NCBI GenBank assembly: GCA_947561585.1
Contig: CANNZV010000425.1
Span: forward strand, 124,001-188,000
DNA length: 64,000 nucleotides
DNA from: Caprella mutica
Taxonomy: Eukaryota > Arthropoda > Malacostraca > Amphipoda > Caprellidae
Reading direction: 5' to 3'
The notes below the pieces were generated by a model. It was not told where the DNA came from. It made no database searches and saw nothing but the letters and a program-made list of their open reading frames with translations. Below, in pieces: positions 34,795 through 46,133 of the stretch. A program made the position numbers and the translations under genes. How positions within the stretch are numbered: position 1 is the stretch's first letter; every line of letters begins with the position of its first letter.

Positions 34795-34959
34795 TTCTTC
34801 TTCAGCTGTCTACTGAGGAGGGAAGTGAAAATAAGTGAAATGAATCTTATCCGGACTGATCAGGCCTTATATAATTAAGTTAAAGTTTAACCACCTAAAT
34901 TCCTTTTCAAAATGTATACGTATTTATATAAAATCACCATTTTCTCTTGATAAGTGCGG
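34795..34959 (+). other. Candidate 5' untranslated part of exon, after splice acceptor
   Basis: A strong acceptor (ctctttttctttacag, AG at 34793-34794) precedes this stretch. Read as one exon to 35209, it would be leader sequence: it holds an upstream ATG at 34840 with a 12-codon frame and an in-frame stop TAA at 34951. Alternatively, the first 45 bases (VLLQLSTEEGSENK then TGA) could be the end of an upstream gene. Confidence 0.35.
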
Positions 34960-35209
34960 ATGACGGAAAATAATAACATGAAGGAACAAAAGACCACCAC
35001 AGTGATGTACCTGGTGGATTTTGATTACAAGTATCTCAGAAAAAGTTATGCACGAACTAACGTACCGACCAAGTCAACAGTTGTAATCAGGCGACACAGG
35101 AGGGATTTTTTCGACACGGTGTCCGCTCTTTTGCTTGTTTGTATCTATGTCTGTGCTTGTGTTTTGGCTTACCAAGAAGTCGAGGGAGCTCAGCTTGAAG
35201 CCATCAACA
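34960..35209 (+). CDS. Candidate coding exon 1, small two-segment membrane protein
   Basis: The ATG at 34960 is the first in frame after a TAA at 34951-34953. The exon encodes 83 residues plus one base: a hydrophilic N-terminus (MTENNNMKEQKTTT), a Tyr/Arg-rich part, a basic cluster RRHRRDFF at residues 44-51, then a hydrophobic stretch at about 52-71 (DTVSALLLVCIYVCACVLAY) that looks like a signal anchor; the charge pattern would put the N-terminus in the cytoplasm. The donor is AACA|GTGAGT (GT at 35210-35211), a near-consensus site, leaving phase 1. An unspliced reading continues to a stop at 35266-35268 with low-complexity sequence. Strengths are the good donor, the acceptor 165 bases upstream and non-repetitive sequence. 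I do not recognise the family. Confidence 0.45.
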
Positions 35210-36470
35210 GTGAGTATTATATCCTAAAGCCATATCTGAGCTATCATATTATATACCTAAGCTCTTAATATATGTTACATCTTGTGTATACTTTGTATTA
35301 CTTACACAATCTTCACCTAATTTAATAAACTGTGATGTCTGTTGTTAAATATATTTATTTTCTAATAAGATATTTCATTTTTGTTCGAAGGATATTCTTC
35401 GATGATCTGGTAGGAAGATTATATGAAATATATTCAATTTATGCGAAAAATATTGATCTTTTGTATTTCTTTTATTGAAAACAGTATTAGAGAAAATTAT
35501 TTTTCGAAAACACCTTTCTAATCCTAATATATATGATATTTTTATTTTTCTACGTAGCACATATTTCAATTCTCTCCTAAATTCTTTGTGTCTTCACCAA
35601 CATTATACTTGCTCTATTACTGCATTGAAGTCAGCTCATCAACGCTGATTGAAACGGACTCAAAATAGGAAATCCAGTTAGCGCAACACACTCGCCGTCG
35701 ATTGCTTGAATTTCATTATCCGACGGAGAAACCAGCCGTCCCAATTGCTTCTCTAATTTGGCATGGCGTCGACGTCATTACATTGTACTTTCATTTGTGT
35801 CATAGGATAAAAAAAACGAAGAATCTCATCGCGATTGAAGTCACGTCCACACGATTCAACTGGCGCGCAATCGCCCGCCGAGATCTTGATGTCCTTAGAC
35901 CTTTTAACGACTCTTGAGTACTTGAGGCGAATTGTCTTACAATCAGAAGTTTTTATGAAATTCTCAAACTCAAAAAAAAACATCTGAATCATTTTTCAGT
36001 AACATAAGATATTTAGAAAAGCCTTTCGAATTCTGTTCGCTGTAGTACAATTCAGTCTTTGCTTTCTGTGTAGATTGTTTTTCTTATTTTCTTCAAGACA
36101 ACTTTCACTGCTCAATTTACAACATCGAAGTCTTCGAAACCTGTAGAGAATAGGTACAAATAGTTCCAAATAAAGAAATTGGTGCGTTCTTCGCAGGATT
36201 TTCAACACTTTAATATCCGAAGTGTTGGAGTCATCTCACGAGTGTTTGGAAATACTTACAGACTCCTTTGGTATCGTATTCGAGGTATAAAACCTTTTCT
36301 GGAAATCAACAGAAAGATCTTGTTTACCAAGTTCGAGTTAGAAGTAGCAACGTTCTCACTAAATTATTCTCACTTCTGCAAATTGTTTATTCAATATCTG
36401 AATGTTATGTGGGACTATATCTGTAGAGAATAACAAATTGTTTATACCACCAGGGAAATCTAATTTTCAG
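35210..36470 (+). other. Candidate intron
   Basis: Begins GTGAGTATTA and ends tctaattttcag. It contains the GC-richer island at 35640-35920 and no repeats. Several short frames on both strands (35702-35992, 35996-36433) are unsupported. Confidence 0.35.
35640..35920. other. GC/CpG-elevated island
   Basis: cgccgtcgattgc, catggcgtcgacgtc, cgcgattgaagtcacgtcc and gcgcgcaatcgcccgccgag give a local CpG density far above the surroundings. Frames on + (71 codons to 35917) and minus (79 codons, 35753-35992) overlap here; neither shows a known domain. It may be a promoter or enhancer, or a decayed coding segment. Confidence 0.4.
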
Positions 36471-36616
36471 CTAGTATGAGATGTGTACTGCCTGGAAGAT
36501 TGACCATCTGTTGTGTTTCCAGTGAGGTATATTTGGTGGCTGCGGTGGGATTCATAGGCACAATGGCTTTATTAGACTACAAAGTGGTACCTGTAAAAGA
36601 ATCTGATTGGCCATAA
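36471..36616 (+). CDS. Candidate coding exon 2, second hydrophobic segment and stop
   Basis: Follows the acceptor taattttcag (AG at 36469-36470). Joining in phase 1 to the exon ending at 35209 gives Thr at the junction, and the frame then runs SMRCVLPGRLTICCVSSEVY, a hydrophobic segment VYLVAAVGFIGTMALL and a hydrophilic tail ending DWP before TAA at 36614-36616. The joined product would be 131 residues with two hydrophobic segments (about 52-71 and 103-118), i.e. a small two-pass membrane protein. A second acceptor-like site (tgtttccag, AG at 36521-36522) lies inside the frame. A donor inside the exon (cct|gtaaaa near 36593) cannot be ruled out, so the C-terminus is uncertain. No family recognised. 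Confidence 0.35.
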
Positions 36617-37264
36617 CTCTTTTGAAAGTACTCACTCATTCATTTAAATGCAGTCGAAGCTATTAAATGATGTTAATTGGATGAAAGCCAGCTGCAGTCA
36701 CGTGTCCATTTCAATCAAATAGTGGTACAACAAGTTGATAGATTTGTATTGATGAGGCTGTAACTAAAGTGTTTAGATTGTTTTAATGCATTAGAGGACA
36801 GAATATATGAAGACAAACTAGGTACTCTTTTGCATTACAGTCAATTTATGACTGTAAACTACTTGGTCGACTCTAATCGCATTAAACTTCAAGTCAGGAG
36901 CGGCTTAATTCTGCTAATTTTTCATTCACTTTATGCACCGTTATGGAGAGAATAATTGTGTCCGAGTGAGTTCAAAATGCACCTACCATTTTCATGAATA
37001 AATTATATCTACAATTGTATGGGGAAGACTATAAATCCCCTAGAACAGCGAATGGTTTCATGTTAGTTTATTATTAAAATGGAGTCATTGCTATTAATGT
37101 AATTACATTAATTAAATCTCTGATTTACACATAGAATTGAATCAACTCTATGATATTGTATTTACGGTTTTCAGCGATATATATATTTTTAATTATTTAT
37201 TGAAATTAAAAGGAAGTGAATTTCTCAGGGAAACTTTTATATATTTTAATTATTTTAATATTTA
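36617..37264. other. No gene recognised
   Basis: If the two-exon model is right, the first part is 3' untranslated sequence. An AATAAA-like word appears only far downstream, so the transcript end is undetermined. Confidence 0.4.
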
Positions 37265-37863
37265 ACTAGATTATGTGCACTCGGTAGAGCGCATACCTTC
37301 GCCTCCGCTATGACCCGTTCTCTCCCAAAATTTAATAAACTGCTAACTGAATAATAAAGAATCGTCCCACCAAGTTTCATGCAATATGGTTCAATACTTT
37401 TTGAGTTATTGAGTTATAAATGACCTTGACCTTTGACCGGATCGCTCCCAAAATTCTAACAGATGGTTCCTGGACATTGAGTGTATCATTAAATTTCAGA
37501 CAATTTGGTTGAATACTCTTTGAGTTATTGAGTTACAAATGGCCTTGACCTTGATCTTTCACCTTTGACCCGATCGCTCCTATAATCTAACAAAAGGGTT
37601 CCTGGATATTGACCAATCGTGCCACCAAGTTCCTTGCAATATGGTTCAATACTTATTGAGTTATAAATGACCATGACCTTGACTTTTGACCGGGTCACTA
37701 CCAAAATTCTACCAGCAGGTCACTTGACATGGACCAATCGTTTCACCAAAATTTCATGCAATTTGGTTGAATACTTTTTCAGTTAAGCGAATAACAAGAT
37801 GATAAATAAATAAATAAATAACGACTGCTGAAATATGACCTTCCCGCATTCTGCAGAGGTAAT
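37265..37863. mobile_element. ~600-bp 'GACCTTGACC' dispersed element, copy 2
   Basis: Same orientation and nearly the same length as 22315-22914, with the same start, four internal modules and end. A short (aaat)n run at 37801-37820 precedes the terminal hairpin-like accttcccgcattctgc. The near-identical length of both copies argues for defined element ends rather than random fragments. Confidence 0.87.
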
Positions 37864-38005
37864 TGAAAGGAAAAACTAATAATATACTGCAGTATCAATG
37901 ATACGGTTCATACTAATATTACTAATTCAAAAAATTATAGTTTCGAATTTTGTTAGTGAATTTTTTATTGATCAATAATGTATATAATTTATTGTATATC
38001 ACAAA

Positions 38006-38082
38006 ATACAGGGTAAACCACAAAAAAGGTGGCTACATTCAAATTCAAACTTGGGTACACTTTTTAGTGGGTCACCCTGTAT
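38006..38082. mobile_element. 77-bp mini inverted-repeat element, TA-flanked
   Basis: The left end atacagggtaaaccacaaaa is matched by the inverse of the right end ttttagtgggtcaccctgta. The cagggtgaccc-type terminus with TA at each edge is typical of mariner-like MITEs. Confidence 0.8.
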
Positions 38083-38352
38083 ATCTGCATATATTTATAG
38101 TCCTGAATTAATTCATTGAATTCTCACGGAAAGAGTAACAGGATAAATATTATTAAATAAAAGAAGGGACTTGTTTGAGTTTGTTAGGCTTTACTTTTTT
38201 AAATTAATGTGTTTGCACTCCCATATCACGTGAACTAATTACACAAAAATTGTCTCCCTTTTAAAAATGGAAACCATATATTAAATAGAAATTATTTAGT
38301 TGAATTATATGATGTGGAAATATGTTAATTAGCTAATTTTTTTCATGGTACC

Positions 38353-39052
38353 CAGTGAGTGAAGTTATGGTGGGGTCATAGAAGATTAAGGTGGGAAAGT
38401 TATGGTGGGGCTATAGAAGATTGAGAGGGGAAAGTTATGGTGGGGCTATAGAAGATTGAGATGGGAAAGTTATGGTGGGGCTATAGAAGATTGAGATGGG
38501 AAAGTTATGGTGGGGCTATAGAAGATTGAGATGGGAAAGTTATGGTGGGGCTATAGAAGATTGAGATGGGAAAGTTATGGTGGGGCTATAGAAGATTGAG
38601 AGGGGAAAGTTATGGTGGGGCTATAGAAGATTGAGATGGGAAAGTTATGGTGGGGCTATAGAAGATTGAGAGGGGAAAGTTATGGTGGGGCTATAGAAGA
38701 TTGAGAGGGGAAAGTTATGGTGGGGCTATAGAAGATTGAGATGGGAAAGTTATGGTGGGGCTATAGAAGATTGAGAGGGGAAAGTTATGGTGGGGCTATA
38801 GAAGATTGAGATGGGAAAGTTATGGTGGGGCTATAGAAGATTGAGATGGGAAAGTTATGGTGGGGCTATAGAAGATTGAGATGGGAAAGTTATGGTGGGG
38901 CTATAGAAGATTAAGATTGCAAAGTTATGGTGGGGCTATAGAAGATTAAGGTAGGAAAGTTATAATGGGGCTATAGAAGATTGAGAGGGGAAAGTTATGG
39001 TGGGGCTATGGAGGATTAAGTAGGGCCCAACCTTCTTTAGAGGCCCCACCAT
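38353..39052. repeat. 35-bp P3-derived array, ~19 copies, with inverted cap
   Basis: Units start ttatggtggggctatagaag and end gattgagatgggaaag or gagaggggaaag. The last forward unit is followed by tagggcccaaccttctttag then aggccccaccataatt (39012-39052), the inverse arm. The array is thus a P3 inverted-repeat element with an amplified left arm. Confidence 0.95.
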
Positions 39053-39344
39053 AATTTCTGTTAAAGTGGATAAGGGTTTAATTGTTCAATAATTTATATA
39101 TGCATTATTTCCATTGATTAATAATATATAATAATTAAATGAAAGTGTTATATATTGGCTTTATAATGAATGCTTTTAAATTTTGCATCCTGGTTATTAT
39201 TCATTATCAGGGAGAAATCTTTATATATATAATCATTATTTAATTAATTTTACTATACGCATTAAAATCATGCTTGCTAACTATACACATTGTTTCTAAA
39301 TCATGTAATATTATATTAAGTCTTTATCCAAGCAACCATGACAT
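39053..39344. other. No gene recognised
   Basis: Very AT-rich spacer. Confidence 0.5.
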
Positions 39345-39700
39345 ATTGTGCCAACATGGGCACTAGATGGTTAGATGGGCAAGAGATGGCAGACTGAAAA
39401 GTAGCCTAGAAGTTACATGGGGATAATGTGGTTTTCCATTCTCGTGGAATGTTACCTTGGGAGAAGGTTGGTTCAATGTGGCGAATCCATCCCATTGAAT
39501 TGTCATATTGGCCCAACATGATTACTATATAGCGTATCAACATTAAATAGGTGAAAGTGGTTAACATATTGGCAACATCTTGGGCCAAGATGGCTTCAAC
39601 ATAACAGCCCATGCTGTCACCATGTTGGCCCATTTTGCAAATAACCACACAGTACCAATATGATTTGTACACCTAGTGCCATGGGCCCAATTAACTTGTG
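39345..39700. repeat. Inverted and direct copies of 'ccaacatggg' words
   Basis: tgccaacatgggcactag near 39353 faces acctagtgccatgggccca near 39672. Between them, ttggcccaacatg, ttggcaacatcttgggcc and catgttggcccattttg repeat irregularly in both orientations. This is probably an old palindromic element with internal repeats. Confidence 0.5.
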
Positions 39701-39787
39701 TTGCTTGGGATATATATATATAGTTACGAATTTCTTTTAAAATGACACCATTAGTAATCTTTACGCAAAATATTCATCTTCCATTAA

Positions 39788-39892
39788 AGAATCTATCTAA
39801 CATTTGTAAAAAAATTGTCTAACTTTAAGTGGTAGATACGTCCTTTACCGTATATAACTACGAAAAGTTCTCAAAAATGTTAGATAGATTCT
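39788..39892. mobile_element. 18-bp perfect inverted repeat, 69-base spacer
   Basis: agaatctatctaacattt at 39788-39805 is exactly inverted at 39875-39892. The spacer is AT-rich and also partly complementary. The size and shape suit a very small MITE. Confidence 0.75.
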
Positions 39893-40295
39893 CTACGCTA
39901 TTTGCTACATTTCCTAAATGAAATAAGACGTGAATTTCTGTAACTAAAAGTCTTTACAATTACCTTTCCAGAAAAAGATTTTCTGAAATGACAGCATCAT
40001 TAGCCAGATTTCAAATTTATCTCCCATCATCCTTCATCATCTAATCGACATTTCTGCCGATATTTTGGGGATATTTCAGAACGCTATTGCGGCAATATTG
40101 CATGCAGTGAGAAGATATACAGTTGCTAAAAAGTACTTTCAAATAGGAGTACCTACTCTCTTCGATTAGTCCCCCAGGAGTAGTTAAGTTCATGAATCAA
40201 CAGACTAATGCCTAAAACTCTTTTGCTATCCTGCACTCCTCTTCGCTGGTTTTATGAACCTTCACGAGAGTCATTATCGTGAGTCTTAGAAAATA
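39893..40295. other. No gene recognised
   Basis: Unremarkable AT-rich sequence. Confidence 0.5.
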
Positions 40296-40705
40296 TGTTT
40301 TGGTGGCGTTGTAGAAGATTAAGTTGTGGTGTATCTTGTTAATCTTAGATCATTTGTGATGGGGTACAGTTGGGGTGATATTCTATGGTGGGGCCAAAGA
40401 AGATTAAATACGTGCCCCTCATAATCTTCGGTCATCAGCTAGGTTTAATTCAATTTTGGGGCATATAAAATTAAATATTACATTATCTTAATCTTCGGTA
40501 ATCAGCTGGAATTAATTCTATAGTGGGGTTATATATGATTAAATATTGCATTATCTTAATCTTCGGTAATCAGCTGCCTTTAATTCGATGCTGATGTCAT
40601 AGAAGATTAAAAATGAGATCTCTTAATCTTCAGTAATCAGCTAGATGAAATTCAATGGTGGGGTCATAGAAGATTAAGTGCGTCCTCTTCATAATCTACG
40701 TTAAA
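40296..40705. repeat. ~67-bp array of whole P3 palindromes
   Basis: Four to five units each contain a P3-like left half (tggggtcatagaagattaa) and its inverse (cttaatcttc), joined by gtaatcagct and aattc. Unlike the other P3 arrays, the complete small palindrome is repeated, and the copies are strongly diverged. Confidence 0.8.
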
Positions 40706-41859
40706 AAGTCTGATTAAAATTATAGCACGAACCACGAAAGAAGAATTTGCTTATTTTCATAATGTTGGTTACTTTCACTGTAATTTTCTATCTGTTTATG
40801 TAATTATTCCGTACATACCTATATAACCATAGAAAAAATCAACCAATAAGCTTTAAATTCACACGTACAAATAACACATAAACGAAGTCATCTTTTCACA
40901 GAAAGAATGAATATTTTGATTCATTGTTTTATTTCCAATTGGAGTATGTATCACATGAGCAGAATAATTGAACAAATTGGCACGTCAAATTTTTAAATCC
41001 ATTTATAAGCTCCCAACAATATTTACAGTTTCAATAATTAATATTGTGTATTCAGGTCAGTAGAAAATGCAGTTTTGTCTAAAACGTTAAATATTGAAGA
41101 TATTTAAACGTTTAATATCATTATGTCAGAATTTGACGTGGTGATTTTTTTCGGGACCGTCATACGGTAAATTGGAAATTGCGTTTTCGATTTAAATTAA
41201 AACACAATTGAAATTTCGTCTAACAATTTATTGTCATAGATAGATGATCTTTTTATCAACGGTCATCACCATCGAAAACCTGGGACCAGTGGTTTCAAAT
41301 TTCGAACTGATGGTCATTATCCTCTAATCCTCACTATTATCACTAATCACTTATCACTAATCCTCTATCCTCCTATTCCAATTTTCGAAATAATCCCGTG
41401 ACTCCTCTGTAGCTAGCTTAGTTTCTATTTACTTTTCTCATTGAAAAGGAGGGTGACATTGAAATTCAAAGAGTGTCGGTGTCAGGTGTCGTGCCCTGAC
41501 AAATAGTGTCACTGCTTCTTCTACCTTTGATTCTGCCAGTGGATTCCACAAGCTCAGCCTTTCTGTATGCACCGCCAGTTGCTCTTCTCTTTGAGATGCT
41601 TTGCTGGATTCGGTAGATTTCGGTTTGATGATATGTGTGTGTTTTGATTGCTCTTCCATTCGAATAATTTGAATAACTCCAGTGTGAGATTCTGAAAGCA
41701 GTTTATTATGAGCGTTCAGGATATATTGAAAACAATAAATTTAAATTAGAACAAATAAATATCTATGAAAAAAACGTATTCCTTGTTCCTTTATTTAAGA
41801 ATATAAAAATACTCTCTCTTAAATTTTTCACCATTACTACTCATCATTTACCAAATTAC
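40706..41859. other. No supported gene; weak minus-strand frame at 41438-41659
   Basis: The minus frame encodes 73 residues (MEEQSKHTHIIKPKSTESSK onward) with near-coding composition, but I see no domain and no decisive splice context. The rest is AT-rich. Confidence 0.35.
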
Positions 41860-42328
41860 TCACTACTCACAACTCACCACTCACCGCTCACAACTTAACA
41901 CTCACAACTCACCACTCACTACTCACAACTCACAACTTAACACTCACAACTCACCACTCACTACTCACAACTCACCACTCACAACTCATCACTCACAACT
42001 CACCACTCACTACTCACATCTCACTACTCATCACTCACCGCTCACTACTCACTACTCACCACTCACAGCTCGCAACTCACCACTCACTAATCACAACTCA
42101 CCACTCACAACTCACCACTCACAACTCACCACTCACAACTCACCACTCACAACTCACAACTCACCACTCATAACTAACTCATCACTCATAACTCACCACT
42201 CACAACTCACAACTCACCACTCATAGCTCACCACTCACTACTCACACCTCACTACTCATCATTCACCGCTCACTACTCACCACTCACCACTCATCACTCA
42301 CCACTCACCACTCACTACTCACCACTCT
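41860..42328. repeat. 7-bp (ctcacca / ctcacaa) tandem repeat
   Basis: Long run of heptamers ctcacca, ctcacaa, ctcacta and ctcatca, with occasional gctcacc and insertions. The + strand is almost G-free. Alternating heptamers give a 14-base appearance in places. Confidence 0.95.
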
Positions 42329-42853
42329 TTCCACTTCAGGTGTGATGAGACTAGAAGTGTATCCCCTAAATCTCTGCCTGTAGCGATAACTCCAAATGTC
42401 TCCCCCGGGTTCGATACTCAAGTGAACTCAGCAGTGAATTCCTTTGTTTGTAATTGATCGAAGCAAAGAGAGCAGATATTTTAGGCTCCTAAAAACGTCT
42501 CAGTTTGTTTTAAGCATCGTTAGTTTCAATAGCGGGGGAGATAAAGTATATGTGTGTAAACTTCAAGACGACATCTTTTCTCATGATAATTTCTTTGCGT
42601 TAGGGCAAATTTGTAGGTTTGTTGCTTTTCCTCGAGTGAAACATTGTGCTAAATAATCGTCATTATCTTGAAAAGAAAAAGATGGGACGTTTAATAATTT
42701 AAAGTGGTTTACTATAGGGAAATAATAAGGAAAAATTCACTATGATGGTAAATGTGATGATTAACTCAAAATTGACTAATTACACCACTTGAAAATAAAC
42801 TTTTGTGTTTTTGCTATCTAAAATATATATTTATTTTGGTAGGATTAATATAA

Positions 42854-42889
42854 TCACAGTGACTCTGTTCTCTGATAGTACTTCATAAC
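42854..42889 (+). repeat. Isolated unit of the 44-kb 32-bp repeat
   Basis: atcacagtgactctgttctc then tgatagtacttcataac matches the array unit, and lies immediately left of the foldback element. Confidence 0.85.
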
Positions 42890-43937
42890 GGTACTAGGAA
42901 TTTTCGCCGCAAGAAAATTCGCCGTGGGAAATTTCGCCGCAAGAAAATTCGACACAAGGAATTTTCGCCGGTAATTTTATTTTTTACTCTCGGCTTAAGA
43001 ACTCCAGACAAATAATTTAAAGTGATCACCACAATAATTGCTAGGGTCCTTCTCCAGCCTACGTTAAAAGGATATTGATAAAAAGAGAAAGCATTCTATT
43101 TATATATGAATAGTGACTTTATTCTGATTTTTTAGTTTTATTTTATTTTAATTTTTAGTATGGGTTTAACGTATGCTTTGGAACCAAAGGCAATATCGCT
43201 TATGTCAAAAGGAAATTAAGTACAAGGGACCGGAAGAAGCAGTCAGAAAGGAATGTGGCTTCGTGAACTAAGCTTCGTGAACCGTCGGTGATATTGCTCA
43301 TGGATGCAGAAAAGATACTACGTAAATGCAGTCACTTACCAAGGAATGTGACGAAAAATGACACAAGTACTGGTGACTGCACTCACGGATGGAAGAGGAA
43401 TGTTAAGAGGTGATAGTAAATGAAGAATACAAGACTACCTACCTAATACAAAAATCTAAGACCTCGTAGTTGAAGAACATAATCCTAGCGCTATCCTCTA
43501 AAATTGCAAGTAGCGTTAAAAAAATTGATAAACATGGTAAAAATATAAAATAAATCAATTTTATTTGATGGACAATGAAACATAACATAAGTTGATCGTG
43601 TAACTACATTTGGTAACAAGTTTACCAACTGATATGTAAATTTTGATGACATCATCAAAATTAAGTTTAATAAAAAAATAAAGAACAATCTAAGAACAAA
43701 TAATTAAGTTTGACTGTCCATTCAATTTTGTTTTTTCTTTGTATAAAATTGTTACTGTTTGCTATCAAGTGTCTTGTTAAAATTATTGTGACTCTCACAA
43801 TTCGAATAATTAATGTGGTGATCACTTAATTTGTCTGGAGCTCTCAAGTCGAGAGTTAAAAAATCTTTCTTGCGGCAAATTTTCTTACGGCAAAATTTCT
43901 TACGGCGAATTTTCTTACGGCGAAATTTCCGGTCTAG
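42890..43937. mobile_element. Foldback-type element with repeated-motif arms
   Basis: The left arm has tandem aaattcgccgcaagaaaatt-type units (42897-42975), then actctcggcttaagaactcc, agacaaat and gtgatcacca. The right arm is the inverse: tggtgatcacttaatttgtc, ggagctctcaagtcgagagt, then ttcttacggcgaattttctt repeats to about 43930. tcataac flanks both sides. The interior carries a reverse-oriented DR1 copy (43162-43560) and no transposase frame. Confidence 0.87.
43162..43560 (-). mobile_element. Dispersed repeat DR1, reverse copy inside foldback element
   Basis: Reverse complement of 12015-12333 with roughly 85% similarity by eye and some extra sequence (43260-43320). It is not coding in any frame I can follow. 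Confidence 0.87.
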
Positions 43938-45242
43938 CATCATAACAGTGACTCTTTTCTCTGATAGTACATCATCACAATGACTCATTTCTCTGATAGT
44001 ACATCATAACAGTGACTCTTTTCTCTGATAGTACATCATCACAGTGACTCTTTTCTCTGATAGTACATCATCACAGTGACTCTTTTCTCTGATAGTACAT
44101 CATCACAGTGACTCTTTTCTCTGATAGTACATCATCACAGTGACTCTTTTCTCTGATAGTACATCATCACAGTGACTCTTTCCTCTGATAGTACATCATC
44201 ACAGTGACTCTTTTCTCTGATAGTACATCATCACAGTGACTCTTTTCTCTGATAGTACATCATCACAGTGACTCTTTCCTCTGATAGTACATCATCACAG
44301 TGACTCTTTTCTCTGATAGTACATCATCACAGTGACTCTTTTCTCTGATAGTACATCATCACAGTGACTCTTTTCTCTGATAGTACATCATCACAGTGAC
44401 TCTTTTCTCTGACAGTACATCATCACAGTGACTCTTTTCTCTGATAGTACATCATCACAGTGACTCTTTTCTCTGATAGTACATCATCACAGTGACTCTT
44501 TTCTCTGATAGTACATCATCACAGTGACTCTTTTCTCTGATAGTACATCATCACAGTGACTCTTTTCTCTGACAGTACATCATCACAGTGACTCTTTTCT
44601 CTGATAGTACATCATCACAGTGACTCTTTTCTCTGATAGTACACCATCACAGTGACTCTTTTCTCTGATAGTACATTATCACAGTGACTCTTTTCTCTGA
44701 TAGTACACCATCACAGTGACTCTTTTCTCTGATAGTACATCATCACAGTGACTCTTTTCTCTGATAGTACACCATCACAGTGACTCTTTTCTCTGATAGT
44801 ACATCATCACAGTGACTCTTTTCATTCATAGTACATCATCACAGTGACTCTTTTCATTGATAGTACATCAACACAGTGACTCTTTTTTCTGATAGTACAT
44901 CATCACAGTGACTCTTTCCATTGATAGTATATCATCACAGTGCCTCTTTTCTCTGATAGTACATCATCACAGTGACTCTTTTCTCTGATAGTACATCATC
45001 ACAGTGACTCTTTTCTCTGATAGTACACCATCACAGTGACTCTTTTCTCTGATAGTACATCATCACAGTGACTCTTTTCTCTGATAGTACACCATCACAG
45101 TGACTCTTCTCTCTGATAGTACATCATCACAGTGACTCTTTTCATTCATAGTACATCATCACAGTGACTCTTTTCATTCATAGTACATCATCACAGTGAC
45201 TCTTTCCATTGATAGTATATCATCACAGTGACTCTTTTCTCT
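43938..45242. repeat. 32-bp satellite array, about 41 copies, running into a gap
   Basis: The unit combines tcatcacagtgactcttttc and tctgatagtaca. The left part is nearly invariant. From about 44640 onward, variants (acaccatcac, cattcatagtac, cattgatagtat) appear in recurring order, indicating block duplication. The array is cut by Ns. Confidence 0.97.
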
Positions 45243-46133
45243 NNNNNNNNNNNNNNNNNNNNNNNNNNNNNNNNNNNNNNNNNNNNNNNNNNNNNNNNNN
45301 NNNNNNNNNNNNNNNNNNNNNNNNNNNNNNNNNNNNNNNNNNNNNNNNNNNNNNNNNNNNNNNNNNNNNNNNNNNNNNNNNNNNNNNNNNNNNNNNNNNN
45401 NNNNNNNNNNNNNNNNNNNNNNNNNNNNNNNNNNNNNNNNNNNNNNNNNNNNNNNNNNNNNNNNNNNNNNNNNNNNNNNNNNNNNNNNNNNNNNNNNNNN
45501 NNNNNNNNNNNNNNNNNNNNNNNNNNNNNNNNNNNNNNNNNNNNNNNNNNNNNNNNNNNNNNNNNNNNNNNNNNNNNNNNNNNNNNNNNNNNNNNNNNNN
45601 NNNNNNNNNNNNNNNNNNNNNNNNNNNNNNNNNNNNNNNNNNNNNNNNNNNNNNNNNNNNNNNNNNNNNNNNNNNNNNNNNNNNNNNNNNNNNNNNNNNN
45701 NNNNNNNNNNNNNNNNNNNNNNNNNNNNNNNNNNNNNNNNNNNNNNNNNNNNNNNNNNNNNNNNNNNNNNNNNNNNNNNNNNNNNNNNNNNNNNNNNNNN
45801 NNNNNNNNNNNNNNNNNNNNNNNNNNNNNNNNNNNNNNNNNNNNNNNNNNNNNNNNNNNNNNNNNNNNNNNNNNNNNNNNNNNNNNNNNNNNNNNNNNNN
45901 NNNNNNNNNNNNNNNNNNNNNNNNNNNNNNNNNNNNNNNNNNNNNNNNNNNNNNNNNNNNNNNNNNNNNNNNNNNNNNNNNNNNNNNNNNNNNNNNNNNN
46001 NNNNNNNNNNNNNNNNNNNNNNNNNNNNNNNNNNNNNNNNNNNNNNNNNNNNNNNNNNNNNNNNNNNNNNNNNNNNNNNNNNNNNNNNNNNNNNNNNNNN
46101 NNNNNNNNNNNNNNNNNNNNNNNNNNNNNNNNN
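45243..46133. other. Assembly gap (891 Ns)
   Basis: All bases are N. The left edge is inside the 32-bp array and the right edge is unrelated sequence, so the unread stretch probably includes more array; its true length is unknown. Frames crossing it are meaningless. Confidence 0.99.
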
